A DNA stretch of 64,000 nt from NCBI GenBank assembly GCA_902634935.1, contig CACPMF010000002.1, forward strand, positions 1-64,000, in the 5' to 3' direction. The notes under the pieces were generated by a model that did no database searches, was not told where the DNA came from, and saw nothing but the letters and a program-made list of their open reading frames with translations. The translations under genes were made by a program, and so were the position numbers. Shown piece after piece: positions 1 to 9,065 of this stretch. Position 1 is the stretch's first letter; every line of letters begins with the position of its first letter. Source of the DNA: an uncultured Pelagibacteraceae bacterium. GTDB taxonomy: Bacteria > Pseudomonadota > Alphaproteobacteria > Pelagibacterales > Pelagibacteraceae.

Positions 1-1278
1 ATTTTTTTAATCCTTTTGCTTTTACTGATTTTTTATTTTTCAACCTTCACGTTGGTTAGAGGAAAACTTTTAAAAAATAGTAAATCTATAGCCAATCAGG
101 AAATCTCACTTGTAAAACAAATTCAAGAGAGTTTTGGGGGTAAAAAAGAAATTATGATAAATAATCTTCAAGATTTTTATTTGAATAATTTTAAGGTTTC
201 AAACAAAGATCTCAGGAATTCGCAAGCTTCAAACGCATTTTTAAACATTTTGCCAAAATATATTATTGAGACAATTGCAATAGTATTGATTTCTTTTATA
301 ATTTTTCAACTTGTATTCAATGAAAGTTCTAATGAAGCAAATACAGATATTTTAGCCTTAATTGCACTATTAGGTTTTTCAGCTCAAAAACTTATGCCAT
401 TGATACAACAAATCTACGCATCAACTGCTAGAGTAGTTGGGTCATATGATTCACTAGTTAGTGTTGATAAAATTTTAAAACTAAAATCAGAATTAAAGTC
501 TTTAAAGAGAGCTAAAATTTCACACCTGGAATTTCAAAAATTTATATATTTGAAGAAAGTTTTCTTTTCCTACCAGAACAATAATAGAGCATATGATTTA
601 AGTAATATTAACATAAAAATTATTAAGGGACAAAAGATCGGAATAGCTGGCAAAACTGGATCAGGTAAAAGCACTTTGGTGGATATAATTAGTGGCGTTT
701 TAAATCCTAACAAGGGAAAAATTAAAATTGATAAAAATTATTTAAATAGTTCTAATTTAAAGTCTTGGCAAAAAAATATATCCATTGTACCACAAAATAT
801 TTTTTTAAATGATGATACCATATTAAATAATATCGCTTACTCAATTAATAAAAAAGAGATAGATTATAAACTAATAAATTATTCGATAAAAATTTCAGAT
901 TTAAAAAAATTAATAAATTCCAAAAAAAATAAAATTCATAGCAAGGTTGGAGAAAGAGGCATATCTTTATCAGGTGGACAGAGACAAAAAATTGCAATTG
1001 CTCGAGCATTTTACAAAAAAGCCAAATTAATAATTTTTGATGAGGCAACAAGTGCACTTGATCTAGAGACAGAGCGAAACTTAATTAAAACTTTAAAAAA
1101 ATTACCAAGTGATATTACGTTGATAATGATTAGTCACAGAATAGAAACATTAAAGTTTTGTGATAAAATTGTTGAAATGGAGAATGGTAGAGTTAAAAAT
1201 TATAATAGCTATAAAAAACTTGTTGCCAAAAGTAAAACATTTAGAGATCTAATCTACAAAAAAAATGAGAAAGATTAA
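1..1278 (+). CDS. ABC transporter, permease-ATPase (lipid-linked glycan flippase-like), 5' truncated
   Basis: The reading frame is open from base 1, so the gene runs off the left edge; the TTG at base 16 is probably not its real start. What remains is the last part of a membrane domain (hydrophobic stretch near nt 265-320) followed by a full ATPase domain. The Walker A motif GKTGSGKST lies near nt 649-675, the signature LSGGQRQ near nt 968-988, Walker B LIIFDEATSALD near nt 1024-1060, and an H-loop ISHR just after. Fusion of permease and ATPase in one chain is typical of the MsbA/PglK exporters. Next to glycan genes, flipping of a lipid-linked oligosaccharide is the likely role, but this is inferred from context. 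It overlaps the next gene by 14 bases. Confidence 0.85.
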   Translation: MFLILLLLLIFYFSTFTLVRGKLLKNSKSIANQEISLVKQIQESFGGKKEIMINNLQDFYLNNFKVSNKDLRNSQASNAFLNILPKYIIETIAIVLISFIIFQLVFNESSNEANTDILALIALLGFSAQKLMPLIQQIYASTARVVGSYDSLVSVDKILKLKSELKSLKRAKISHLEFQKFIYLKKVFFSYQNNNRAYDLSNINIKIIKGQKIGIAGKTGSGKSTLVDIISGVLNPNKGKIKIDKNYLNSSNLKSWQKNISIVPQNIFLNDDTILNNIAYSINKKEIDYKLINYSIKISDLKKLINSKKNKIHSKVGERGISLSGGQRQKIAIARAFYKKAKLIIFDEATSALDLETERNLIKTLKKLPSDITLIMISHRIETLKFCDKIVEMENGRVKNYNSYKKLVAKSKTFRDLIYKKNEKD

Positions 1279-2158
1279 TATTCTTTTAATAGGTGGATCA
1301 GGTTTTATTGGTTCAAATATACTGAATATTAAAAATAAAAAATTTAGTATTTATTCAGATAAATCTCATTTTAAATTAAAAAAAAATAATTTAAAATTTA
1401 AATTAAGTAACACAAATAAAATATTAAAAATAATTTTGAAATATAATATAAATGTAATTTTACACCTAGCCTCAAAAATTTATCCTTATTCAAAAATGTC
1501 AGATTATAAAAATGAAACTAAAAATGTAATAAAACCAACCATAGAATTATTAAAGCGATTAAATAAAAATTTAACATTCATTTTTGTTTCTTCTGGAGGG
1601 ACAGTATACGGTAATAGAAGATATGCTACAGAGAGAGATAAGCTAAAAGTGACAAATTATTTGTCAAAATCTAAAATTCAAATTGAAAAAAATATATTAA
1701 AATATTCAAAGCAAAACAAATTTAATTATATTATTTTAAGACCCTCCAATGTATATGGCTTTAAAAAAAAAATGACTAGCGAACACGGAATAATAGAAAA
1801 TACAATAAAAAAACATATGACTCAAAAAAGAATAATATTAAGAAATAATGGCCAAGATTTAAGGGATTATATTTACATAAGTGATTTTATAAAAATTGTC
1901 AGAACTTTGATTTATAAAGGAGTTAAAAACATAATTTTAAATATATCTAGTAATCAAATTTACAAAACTTTAGATGTGGTAAAGAAAATTGAATTTTTAT
2001 TATGCGATAAAATAAAAATAACATTGAAAAAAAAAACATCGAAAGATAAAATTTCAAATATTTCACTTTCAAATAAAAAATTAAGAAGTATGTTGAACAT
2101 TAAATTTACTATGTTTGATAAGGGGCTGAAAAAGACTATTAATTCTTATTTAAATTAA
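1265..2158 (+). CDS. NAD-dependent epimerase/dehydratase (extended SDR)
   Basis: A 297-residue protein with the SDR nucleotide-binding fingerprint GGSGFIG at residues 10-16 and a serine-rich SSGGTVYG segment typical of sugar-nucleotide epimerases and dehydratases. It probably makes or modifies an NDP-sugar for the surface glycan. The catalytic Tyr-x3-Lys is not clean: Tyr132 is followed by Lys at +3 and +5 instead of +4. Substrate cannot be told. It starts inside the end of the ABC transporter gene, which suggests translational coupling, and its tail overlaps the convergent glf gene by 20 bases. Confidence 0.75.
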   Translation: MRKINILLIGGSGFIGSNILNIKNKKFSIYSDKSHFKLKKNNLKFKLSNTNKILKIILKYNINVILHLASKIYPYSKMSDYKNETKNVIKPTIELLKRLNKNLTFIFVSSGGTVYGNRRYATERDKLKVTNYLSKSKIQIEKNILKYSKQNKFNYIILRPSNVYGFKKKMTSEHGIIENTIKKHMTQKRIILRNNGQDLRDYIYISDFIKIVRTLIYKGVKNIILNISSNQIYKTLDVVKKIEFLLCDKIKITLKKKTSKDKISNISLSNKKLRSMLNIKFTMFDKGLKKTINSYLN

Positions 2159-3251
2159 ATTTTTTTGCTAATTTAATACTTTTATATATTACATCATCCA
2201 TATCTAAATATTGATAAGTCCCAAGTCTTCCTATAAAGGTCATATTAGTTATTTTTTTTGCCTCTTGAATATATTTTTCTAATTTGACCTTATCTTCTTT
2301 TAATCTTTTTGGATAAAATGGTTCATCATTTCCAAGCGTTTCTCTACTGTACTCATAAAATATGATTGACCATTTATGTTTTTCGTTTGGCAGAAAATGC
2401 TTGTGTTCATAAATTCTTGTGTGTTTTACATTAATATCAGGATAATTCACTCCTGTAACACCTTGAAAGTCCCCATTATAATATTTTTTTTTCCAGAACA
2501 CTGTCCTGTAAGATAGTCTTCCATGTTTAAATTTAAAAAACTTATCTATTTCTCCTGAGTAAAATATGTGGTCAAACTTACTTAACATACTAATTTTTAA
2601 ATTACTTTTTAATCTTACTTTTATATTTTTATGATTAAGAATTTTTTTAATTATATTCGTATACCCGCTTAATGGTATGCCTGTATAAGTTGCCTTATTA
2701 TAATTATCATCATAGTTAAATCTCATTGGTATTCTTTTTGCTACCGATGCAGGTAAACTTTTGGGATCAACTCCCCATTGTTTTTTTGTATAACCATAAA
2801 AAAATTCTTTATAGAGTTCTTCACCAAACATTGATAAGGCCTGCTCCTCAAAATTTTTTGGATTTTTGATTTTTAATCTTTTTTTTTCTATAAATTTTTT
2901 TGCCTCTAATGGTGAAAATTTTTTTTCAAAAAATTGATTAATAGTATGTAGATTAATTGGGAAAGAAAATATACCTTTCTTGGTATTAGCTTTAATTCTG
3001 TTTGTAAAATTACTAAACTCACCAAAAGAATTCACGTAATTCCAAATTTTCTTATATTTGGTGTTGAAAATATGAGGTCCATAGACATGTTCCATAATTC
3101 CTGTCTTTTTGTCTCTCTTTGTATGGCAATTACCACCCACATGATCTCTTTTATCAATAACTTTTACTTTAATATTTTTTTTTGCAAGTTCTCTTGCTAA
3201 AACTGATCCAGAAAAACCAGCTCCAACAATTAAAGCATTTTTAATTTTCAT
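2139..3251 (-). CDS. glf: UDP-galactopyranose mutase
   Basis: A 370-residue flavoprotein that interconverts UDP-galactopyranose and UDP-galactofuranose in the cytoplasm, supplying galactofuranose for surface glycans. The FAD-binding motif GAGFSGS is at residues 10-16, followed by the family-typical KRDHVGGNCHT segment and VYGPHIFNT. Length is normal for Glf (about 370-390). The ATG start overlaps the stop of the upstream minus-strand gene by 11 bases, so the two are probably one transcript. The presence of glf implies galactofuranose in the polymer, and one of the neighbouring glycosyltransferases would then use it. Confidence 0.92.
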   Translation of the reverse strand: MKIKNALIVGAGFSGSVLARELAKKNIKVKVIDKRDHVGGNCHTKRDKKTGIMEHVYGPHIFNTKYKKIWNYVNSFGEFSNFTNRIKANTKKGIFSFPINLHTINQFFEKKFSPLEAKKFIEKKRLKIKNPKNFEEQALSMFGEELYKEFFYGYTKKQWGVDPKSLPASVAKRIPMRFNYDDNYNKATYTGIPLSGYTNIIKKILNHKNIKVRLKSNLKISMLSKFDHIFYSGEIDKFFKFKHGRLSYRTVFWKKKYYNGDFQGVTGVNYPDINVKHTRIYEHKHFLPNEKHKWSIIFYEYSRETLGNDEPFYPKRLKEDKVKLEKYIQEAKKITNMTFIGRLGTYQYLDMDDVIYKSIKLAKKFNLNKN

Positions 3252-4254
3252 AATTAATTATTTTCATAAAGCGTATTATTTGTTTTGTCATTTTGATTTT
3301 ATCTTTAACAATTTTTTTTCTGTAATTATTAAATTTGAATTTTTTATTAATTAATAGGATATTTTGTAAAATTTTAAAATGCGTAAAAAAATTTACTTCA
3401 TCAAATTTATATTTTTTTTTTATAGGTAGATCCTTAAAAAAAGCTGCAGCCCCTTTATTTAAAATCAAAATATTGGTTTTTGATGTCACGGTTTCTCTTG
3501 GCATTCTGTCTCTACCTGGGTGATTTCCAAAATCTACAAAAATTTTAGACTTTGAAAGCATTTCTTGTGACTCTTTGAGATTAAGGTCCTTTAAGAGTTT
3601 AAATTTTAGAATATCACTATAATTTTTTATAAACTCATTATTAAATTTTTCACCTTTGTGATAATTTAAAGCAACATCGTATTTTTTGTTTTTTACTTTT
3701 TTGTTATTTATCCTGTTATGTATATAGTCACACAAATAATAAATTCTTTTAAATTTTCTTTTTTTTAAAAAATTAAATGCGTATTGTGACTGACAAAGAT
3801 TAAAGATATTTTTATCTTTTATATCATTTAATTCTAACTGATATTCATAGTGGAAGTCTTTTCCACTAATAAGATTATTAAAAATGAAGTTTATTAGTCT
3901 TTTTAAAAATAATTTTTCACTTTTTTTTTTTTTAAAGTAATTATCTACACTTAGCCACCAGATAGCCAATTTACTTTTCTTGAAATAATTAACATATCCA
4001 GTAAATGTCTCAGGAATTATTGTTAATATATTCTCTTCATCCAAAATCTCTTTTGATAAATTAATTGAGTAATTATTTAGGTTATTGTTTTTTTTAAAAT
4101 TGTTGTCAAACCCTAATCTGTTATTAACTGGCACATAAATCACTTTAGAATTAAATTTATTTTTTTTTAGTAAATGTGCTAGCTGGTGTAAGCTTTCTAT
4201 GCCACCATAGAAACCACCACCAGGAATCAAAATTTGTATTTTATTTATTTTCAA
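3241..4254 (-). CDS. Putative glycosyltransferase, family not recognised
   Basis: A 337-residue protein starting at a TTG. The N-terminus (ILIPGGGFYGGIESLHQLA) resembles the first Rossmann strand and glycine-rich loop of GT-B glycosyltransferases. Near the C-terminus is DFGNHPGRDRMPRE, a conserved-looking acidic/basic motif placed where GT-B enzymes bind the donor. No transmembrane segment is evident. Position directly upstream of glf on the same strand suggests a sugar transferase, perhaps for galactofuranose, but that is inference. A run of 13 T (13 A on the coding strand) at about 3921-3933 encodes a lysine string. Confidence 0.6.
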   Translation of the reverse strand: MKINKIQILIPGGGFYGGIESLHQLAHLLKKNKFNSKVIYVPVNNRLGFDNNFKKNNNLNNYSINLSKEILDEENILTIIPETFTGYVNYFKKSKLAIWWLSVDNYFKKKKSEKLFLKRLINFIFNNLISGKDFHYEYQLELNDIKDKNIFNLCQSQYAFNFLKKRKFKRIYYLCDYIHNRINNKKVKNKKYDVALNYHKGEKFNNEFIKNYSDILKFKLLKDLNLKESQEMLSKSKIFVDFGNHPGRDRMPRETVTSKTNILILNKGAAAFFKDLPIKKKYKFDEVNFFTHFKILQNILLINKKFKFNNYRKKIVKDKIKMTKQIIRFMKIINYEN

Positions 4255-4270
4255 ATTATAAAATATTTTT

Positions 4271-5206
4271 ATGAGTAATTTTCAAAAACTAACTATAGTA
4301 ATTTTAAGTTATAATAGACCATACAATTTATCAAAGCTTATTTTTAAAATTTATCCACTAGTTAAAAAGTACAAGATTCGACTAATAATATTAGATGATG
4401 CATCATCTTTTAAAATAAAAAGTATAATGAGAATTTTTTCGAAAAATTACAAATATTTTCAATATATAAGAAATAAAAAAAATATAGGTCATGATAAAAA
4501 TTTTTTAAAAGCATTGAATTTGTGTAAAACAGATTATTTATGGGTAGTTAGTGATTCATTGAATTTCAATAAAAATAATTTCATAGGTTTAGAAAAATAT
4601 TTAAATGGTAAAAACGACCTAATTATAATCAAATCAAAAGAAAGAGATTTAAATATATCCCAAGAACAAAAGAAATTTGATAAAAATCTGTTTTTAGAAA
4701 GTCTTGCATGGCATTGTTGCCTTTTAGGATCATCATTAATTTCAAAAAAACTATTTAAAAATAAAACATACTCTAATTTAAAATCTTTTAAGAACTTTCC
4801 TCACATTGGTTTAATTTTTTCATTTGCAGCGGAAAATAAATTAAATTTTAAAATTTACTCAAAAAAAATCTTATCATCATTTAATAAAGAAAGTTACTGG
4901 GTAAGGTCGATATTTGATGTCTTTTTAAATGACTGGTCAAATTCAATTATGCAATTAAAAAATTATGACTCTTATAGCAAAAGAAAAGCAATTATAAATC
5001 ATGACAAATTTGTTAGACTTTTTAGCTTTAAAAACTTAATTATATTAAAAGCTAAAAATATATTAACAATTAAATCCTTCATCAAAAATTTTCAAAAATT
5101 AAGAAAATACACACAAGCGAATTTAATTTTAGTATTTTTCATAGTATTAATGCCTCAAATTTTATTATCTCAATTTATTAAAATTTATTACAGATATATT
5201 AGATAA
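4271..5206 (+). CDS. Family 2 glycosyltransferase
   Basis: A 311-residue GT-A type enzyme. The N-terminus LTIVILSYNRPYNL followed by RLIILDDASS is the classic GT2 nucleotide-sugar binding start. The middle contains a WVVSDS segment in place of a clear DxD metal motif, so donor binding is less typical. A hydrophobic stretch (ANLILVFFIVLMPQILLSQF) near the C-terminus probably anchors it to the inner membrane. It is followed after 3 bases by a second GT2 gene. Acceptor and donor sugars are unknown. Confidence 0.75.
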   Translation: MSNFQKLTIVILSYNRPYNLSKLIFKIYPLVKKYKIRLIILDDASSFKIKSIMRIFSKNYKYFQYIRNKKNIGHDKNFLKALNLCKTDYLWVVSDSLNFNKNNFIGLEKYLNGKNDLIIIKSKERDLNISQEQKKFDKNLFLESLAWHCCLLGSSLISKKLFKNKTYSNLKSFKNFPHIGLIFSFAAENKLNFKIYSKKILSSFNKESYWVRSIFDVFLNDWSNSIMQLKNYDSYSKRKAIINHDKFVRLFSFKNLIILKAKNILTIKSFIKNFQKLRKYTQANLILVFFIVLMPQILLSQFIKIYYRYIR

Positions 5207-5209
5207 ACC

Positions 5210-6118
5210 ATGGAAACACTTGATGTAGTAATTGTTAATTGGAATACGGGTAAATATTTAGAAGATTGTATAAAATCTATTTTAAACCAAAATATAAATT
5301 TAATTGGGAATATAATTATTGTTGATAATAATTCAGATGATAACTCAGCTAATAACTTGCAATATTTGAGCCCAAAAATTAAAATAATCTTCGAAAAAAA
5401 AAATAATGGTTTCGCTCGTGGTTGTAATATTGGGTCTAAATTTTCAAAAAATAAATATTTATTATTTCTCAACCCTGACTGTCAAATACTAGAAAACACA
5501 TTAGAAAATGTAGTTAAATTCATTACAAAAAACGAAAACCAAAATATTGGAATTTGTGGAACAAAAATGGTTGATAACCTTGGACGCACGGTCGCTAGTG
5601 TATCAAGATTTCCAACATTGAAAAATCTCCTGTTTAAAATTTCAGGTTTTGATTTTTTATTTAAGAAACAAGGAATGTTAATGAGAGATTTTGACCATGA
5701 AAAATCTGGTTATGTAGATCAAATTATAGGAGCCTTTTTTCTAATTAAAAGGGAATTATTTCTTAAGTTAGATGGATTTGATGAAGACTTTTTTTTATAT
5801 ATGGATGAGGTTGATTTATCATTACGAGTAAAAAAACTTGGGTATAAATCATATTATTATGCAGATGGAAAATGTTTTCATGAGGGTGGCGTTTCATCAA
5901 AAAAGAATATGGTACAAAGAAATATAAATGTTTTAAAAAGTAGGATTATTTATGCAAGAAAACATTTTAGTAAAACTGATATTCTAGTTTTGATTTTTGC
6001 TTCGGTATTTTTTGAACCTTTATTTAGAGTTATGTTTTATATTTTTAAGTTATCACCTTCTAATATAAAAATTACTATAGCTTCATATCTATATTTTATA
6101 AAATGGTTAATCAAGTGA
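5210..6118 (+). CDS. Family 2 glycosyltransferase, WbbL/rhamnosyltransferase-like
   Basis: A 302-residue GT2 enzyme with all the usual landmarks: VVIVNWNTGKYL at the N-terminus, IIVDNNSDDNS for nucleotide binding, NNGFARGCNIG, FLNPDCQ as the DxD-equivalent, and DEVDLSLRVKKLGYK as the catalytic acidic segment. This arrangement is the one seen in WbbL-type rhamnosyltransferases acting on undecaprenyl-linked acceptors. The rfb genes at 24176-27796 could supply a dTDP-6-deoxyhexose donor. Specificity is inferred from family resemblance only. Confidence 0.82.
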   Translation: METLDVVIVNWNTGKYLEDCIKSILNQNINLIGNIIIVDNNSDDNSANNLQYLSPKIKIIFEKKNNGFARGCNIGSKFSKNKYLLFLNPDCQILENTLENVVKFITKNENQNIGICGTKMVDNLGRTVASVSRFPTLKNLLFKISGFDFLFKKQGMLMRDFDHEKSGYVDQIIGAFFLIKRELFLKLDGFDEDFFLYMDEVDLSLRVKKLGYKSYYYADGKCFHEGGVSSKKNMVQRNINVLKSRIIYARKHFSKTDILVLIFASVFFEPLFRVMFYIFKLSPSNIKITIASYLYFIKWLIK

Positions 6119-6137
6119 TATCAATATAAAAAAATAA

Positions 6138-7121
6138 ATGGACAAAAAAATTACTTTAATTTTATCATACGTTATTTTGTCAATTTGCTTATTGGCAATA
6201 ATGCATGAATATTCCAGAGATATTGATTCATATAAAGTATTGTATGATCAATCGAATCTATACAATTTTAGTTTTATTCATGAAAAATTTTATTATGAAT
6301 ATGTATTTCTTTTTCTTTTTTTTATTTTTTCAAAACTTTTTGGTTTTTTACAATTCTTAAATTTCTACGATCTATTCTTTATACTTGGATCAATTTTAAT
6401 ATTTTTAAAATTAAAAATATTCAGCCAGTATCACTATTTTAAGATCGCAATATTTTTATATTTAGCTCTTCAACTAATTTCTATGCATGAAGGGAGCCAA
6501 TTAAGATCAGCTATAATAACTTTTTTTTTGCTATATGCTATTTCAATAGAAAATAATAAAATTTTGAAAGTTCTTATTTTATCGGTTATTTCAATATTTT
6601 TTCACAAAGTTGGTATTATTTTATTAGTAACGATATCATTTAAATTTTTTTTATTTTTTTCAATTAGTTTGATAGTTTTTTTCTTTCTTAAGGATACTTT
6701 TATTTTAGCGGTTTTGAATTTTTATGACTTTACGGAGTATTTATCGGCTAAAGCTTATGCTGATTATTATAAACTAGAAAATGTAGTGCAAAATCCTTCT
6801 TCAATTACAAATTCTATATTTTGGGCTCAATTGATAATTTCTGTTATTGGTTTTTTTAATTATAGAAACTTATCAAACATTCAAAAAAGTGCACTATATG
6901 TTGTTACTTTTTCAGTTATATCTTATTTGATTTTCCTTTATACACCAAATATATCCTCTAGAATTATTGAGCTATCTTTAGTGGGTTTAATTCCTCTTTT
7001 TTGCTCTAGTAAAATTAAATTGAATATTTTCTGGTATACTAAATCAATTTTTTTATTTTATATTTTGTTTTACCAATCTACATTATATACAATTCTTTTT
7101 TATTCAAATTACTCAAAATAA
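6138..7121 (+). CDS. EpsG-like polysaccharide polymerase (multi-pass membrane protein)
   Basis: A 327-residue, strongly hydrophobic protein with roughly eight to ten predicted membrane passes. It has the EpsG/Wzy-like pattern: an early YSRDIDSYKVLY loop, then EGSQLRSAIITFFLLYA (the G-x-R-x2 loop) and a later SIFFHKVGIIL helix with the conserved histidine. Such proteins polymerise lipid-linked repeat units on the periplasmic face of the inner membrane. It lies 20 bases after a glycosyltransferase and 21 bases before asnB, inside a plus-strand run. Confidence 0.7.
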   Translation: MDKKITLILSYVILSICLLAIMHEYSRDIDSYKVLYDQSNLYNFSFIHEKFYYEYVFLFLFFIFSKLFGFLQFLNFYDLFFILGSILIFLKLKIFSQYHYFKIAIFLYLALQLISMHEGSQLRSAIITFFLLYAISIENNKILKVLILSVISIFFHKVGIILLVTISFKFFLFFSISLIVFFFLKDTFILAVLNFYDFTEYLSAKAYADYYKLENVVQNPSSITNSIFWAQLIISVIGFFNYRNLSNIQKSALYVVTFSVISYLIFLYTPNISSRIIELSLVGLIPLFCSSKIKLNIFWYTKSIFLFYILFYQSTLYTILFYSNYSK

Positions 7122-7142
7122 ATTTTATATGAAAAAACAAAA

Positions 7143-9065
7143 ATGTGTGGAATAGCAGGCATTATATACAAAAATTTAAGTGAACAGGACATTAAATTAA
7201 ATATCTCCAAAATGATCTCACGTATAATTCATAGAGGACCTGACTCCAACGGCCACTGGATTGATAAAAATAATAGAATTATTTTGTGCAGTACTCGTTT
7301 AGCCATCCAAGATTTATCTAAGAATGGGGAGCAACCTATGTCTTCAAAATCTGAACGGTATAAAATAGTTTTTAATGGTGAAATTTATAATTTTAAGGAT
7401 TTAAAAACTCAGTATCTTCAAAAATTTGACTTTATAGGAAATTCTGACACTGAAGTATTCTTAGAATTAATAGAAAAATTTGGTATTCACAAAACTTTAA
7501 GTTTAATTGATGGAATGTTTGCTTTTGCATTGTGGGATAAACTTAATCAGAAACTTTATCTATGCAGGGACAGATTTGGTGAAAAACCTTTGTACTATGG
7601 AAAGGTATCAGGCAATTTTGTTTTTGCTTCTGAATTGAACTCTATTAGCTCTCTCAACTTTTTTAACAAAAGTATTTCTAAAAAGTCAATTGATCTATTT
7701 TTAAAATATTCATTTGTACCAGCCCCTGCTTCTATTTTTGAAGATATATACAAGCTTGAGCCAGCAAAATTACTTACATTTGATATTAAAAATTCGGAAA
7801 TTCAAAAAAGTGAGTATTGGTCTGCAATTAAAAGTCATAATGTTAATGCAACAAAAAAGCTTACTGAAAAAGAGTCTATCCAAGAATTAGATAATGTGCT
7901 GAATAATACTATTTCTAATCAAATAATCTCTGATGCACCTATAGGCACATTTTTATCAAGCGGTGTTGACTCTGGCCTGATATCAGCAATAATGTCTAAT
8001 CAATCAAAAAGAAAGATTAATACTTTTACAGTTGGATTTGATGAGGATTATGATGAAACATTAGATGCTAGAAAAATATCTAAAATTATTGGATCGGAAC
8101 ACCATGAGATTAATATAAAAAAATCATCCTTGTTAGATACTGCAAAATCAATTTCAAAATACTATGATGAGCCATTCTCTGACTCTTCACAAATACCAAC
8201 ATATTTTATATCAAAATTTGCAAGCAAAAAAGTTAAGGTAATTTTATCAGGCGATGGTGCTGACGAATTGTTTGGAGGTTATAATAGATATTTGTTAAGT
8301 AAAAAATATTATAAATATTTGAGACTTATTCCACAAAATATAAAAAAATATTTACAAAATTTTATATTCACTAATAAATATATTATTAGCAAAATTACAG
8401 ATCAAAATAATGGATTATTAGGTAGAAAAGTAAATATAAATTCCAAAACTCTTGATAAGATAAAGCAAATTTTATTATCAAAAGATTTTTTAGAATATTA
8501 TGATAGGTGCGTTTCAACTGTTTATTACCCTGATAAGTTTGATATGAGTAGAAAACATTTAGAAAAATGTAATGAAGAATTACCAAATCAAGATCCACTC
8601 ATCAAAATGATGTTATTAGATATAATTTTCTTTTTACCTTCAGATATGCTTTGTAAAGTAGACAGGGCTTCGATGGCCAATTCTTTAGAAGTAAGATGCC
8701 CATATTTGAGTAAAAATGTTTATGATCTATCGTGTGCGATACCTCAAAATCAAAAAGTTGATCGAAATTACAATAGCAAGGTTATATTAAAGCAATTAAT
8801 AAAAAAATATATACCAGGTATTGACTATAATAAAAAAAAAAAAGGATTTGGAGTTCCAATAGAAAAATGGTTAAGGAGCGATCTGCTCAATGAAGTTGAA
8901 GAAACATTTAATGATAATAATATATCTAAAGATCTTGAAATAGATAAATTTAATCTTCATAAATTATGGACAGATTTTAAATTATCTAAAAATAATTATT
9001 CGGACAAAATTTGGTCATTTTATGTATTATTTAATTGGTATGAAAATTTTAGAAATAGAGATTAA
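7143..9065 (+). CDS. asnB: Asparagine synthase (glutamine-hydrolysing)
   Basis: A 640-residue two-domain amidotransferase. Cys2 of MCGIAG is the glutaminase nucleophile, followed by HRGPDSNGHW and FNGEIYN of the class II glutaminase domain. The synthetase domain carries the PP-loop SSGVDSG and SGDGADELFGGYNRY. All key residues appear intact. In sugar islands AsnB-type enzymes often amidate a uronic acid or aminoacyl group on the glycan instead of making free asparagine; which applies here cannot be decided. A 12-base A run at 8832-8843 encodes lysines. The next gene starts on the base after its stop. Confidence 0.9.
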   Translation: MCGIAGIIYKNLSEQDIKLNISKMISRIIHRGPDSNGHWIDKNNRIILCSTRLAIQDLSKNGEQPMSSKSERYKIVFNGEIYNFKDLKTQYLQKFDFIGNSDTEVFLELIEKFGIHKTLSLIDGMFAFALWDKLNQKLYLCRDRFGEKPLYYGKVSGNFVFASELNSISSLNFFNKSISKKSIDLFLKYSFVPAPASIFEDIYKLEPAKLLTFDIKNSEIQKSEYWSAIKSHNVNATKKLTEKESIQELDNVLNNTISNQIISDAPIGTFLSSGVDSGLISAIMSNQSKRKINTFTVGFDEDYDETLDARKISKIIGSEHHEINIKKSSLLDTAKSISKYYDEPFSDSSQIPTYFISKFASKKVKVILSGDGADELFGGYNRYLLSKKYYKYLRLIPQNIKKYLQNFIFTNKYIISKITDQNNGLLGRKVNINSKTLDKIKQILLSKDFLEYYDRCVSTVYYPDKFDMSRKHLEKCNEELPNQDPLIKMMLLDIIFFLPSDMLCKVDRASMANSLEVRCPYLSKNVYDLSCAIPQNQKVDRNYNSKVILKQLIKKYIPGIDYNKKKKGFGVPIEKWLRSDLLNEVEETFNDNNISKDLEIDKFNLHKLWTDFKLSKNNYSDKIWSFYVLFNWYENFRNRD

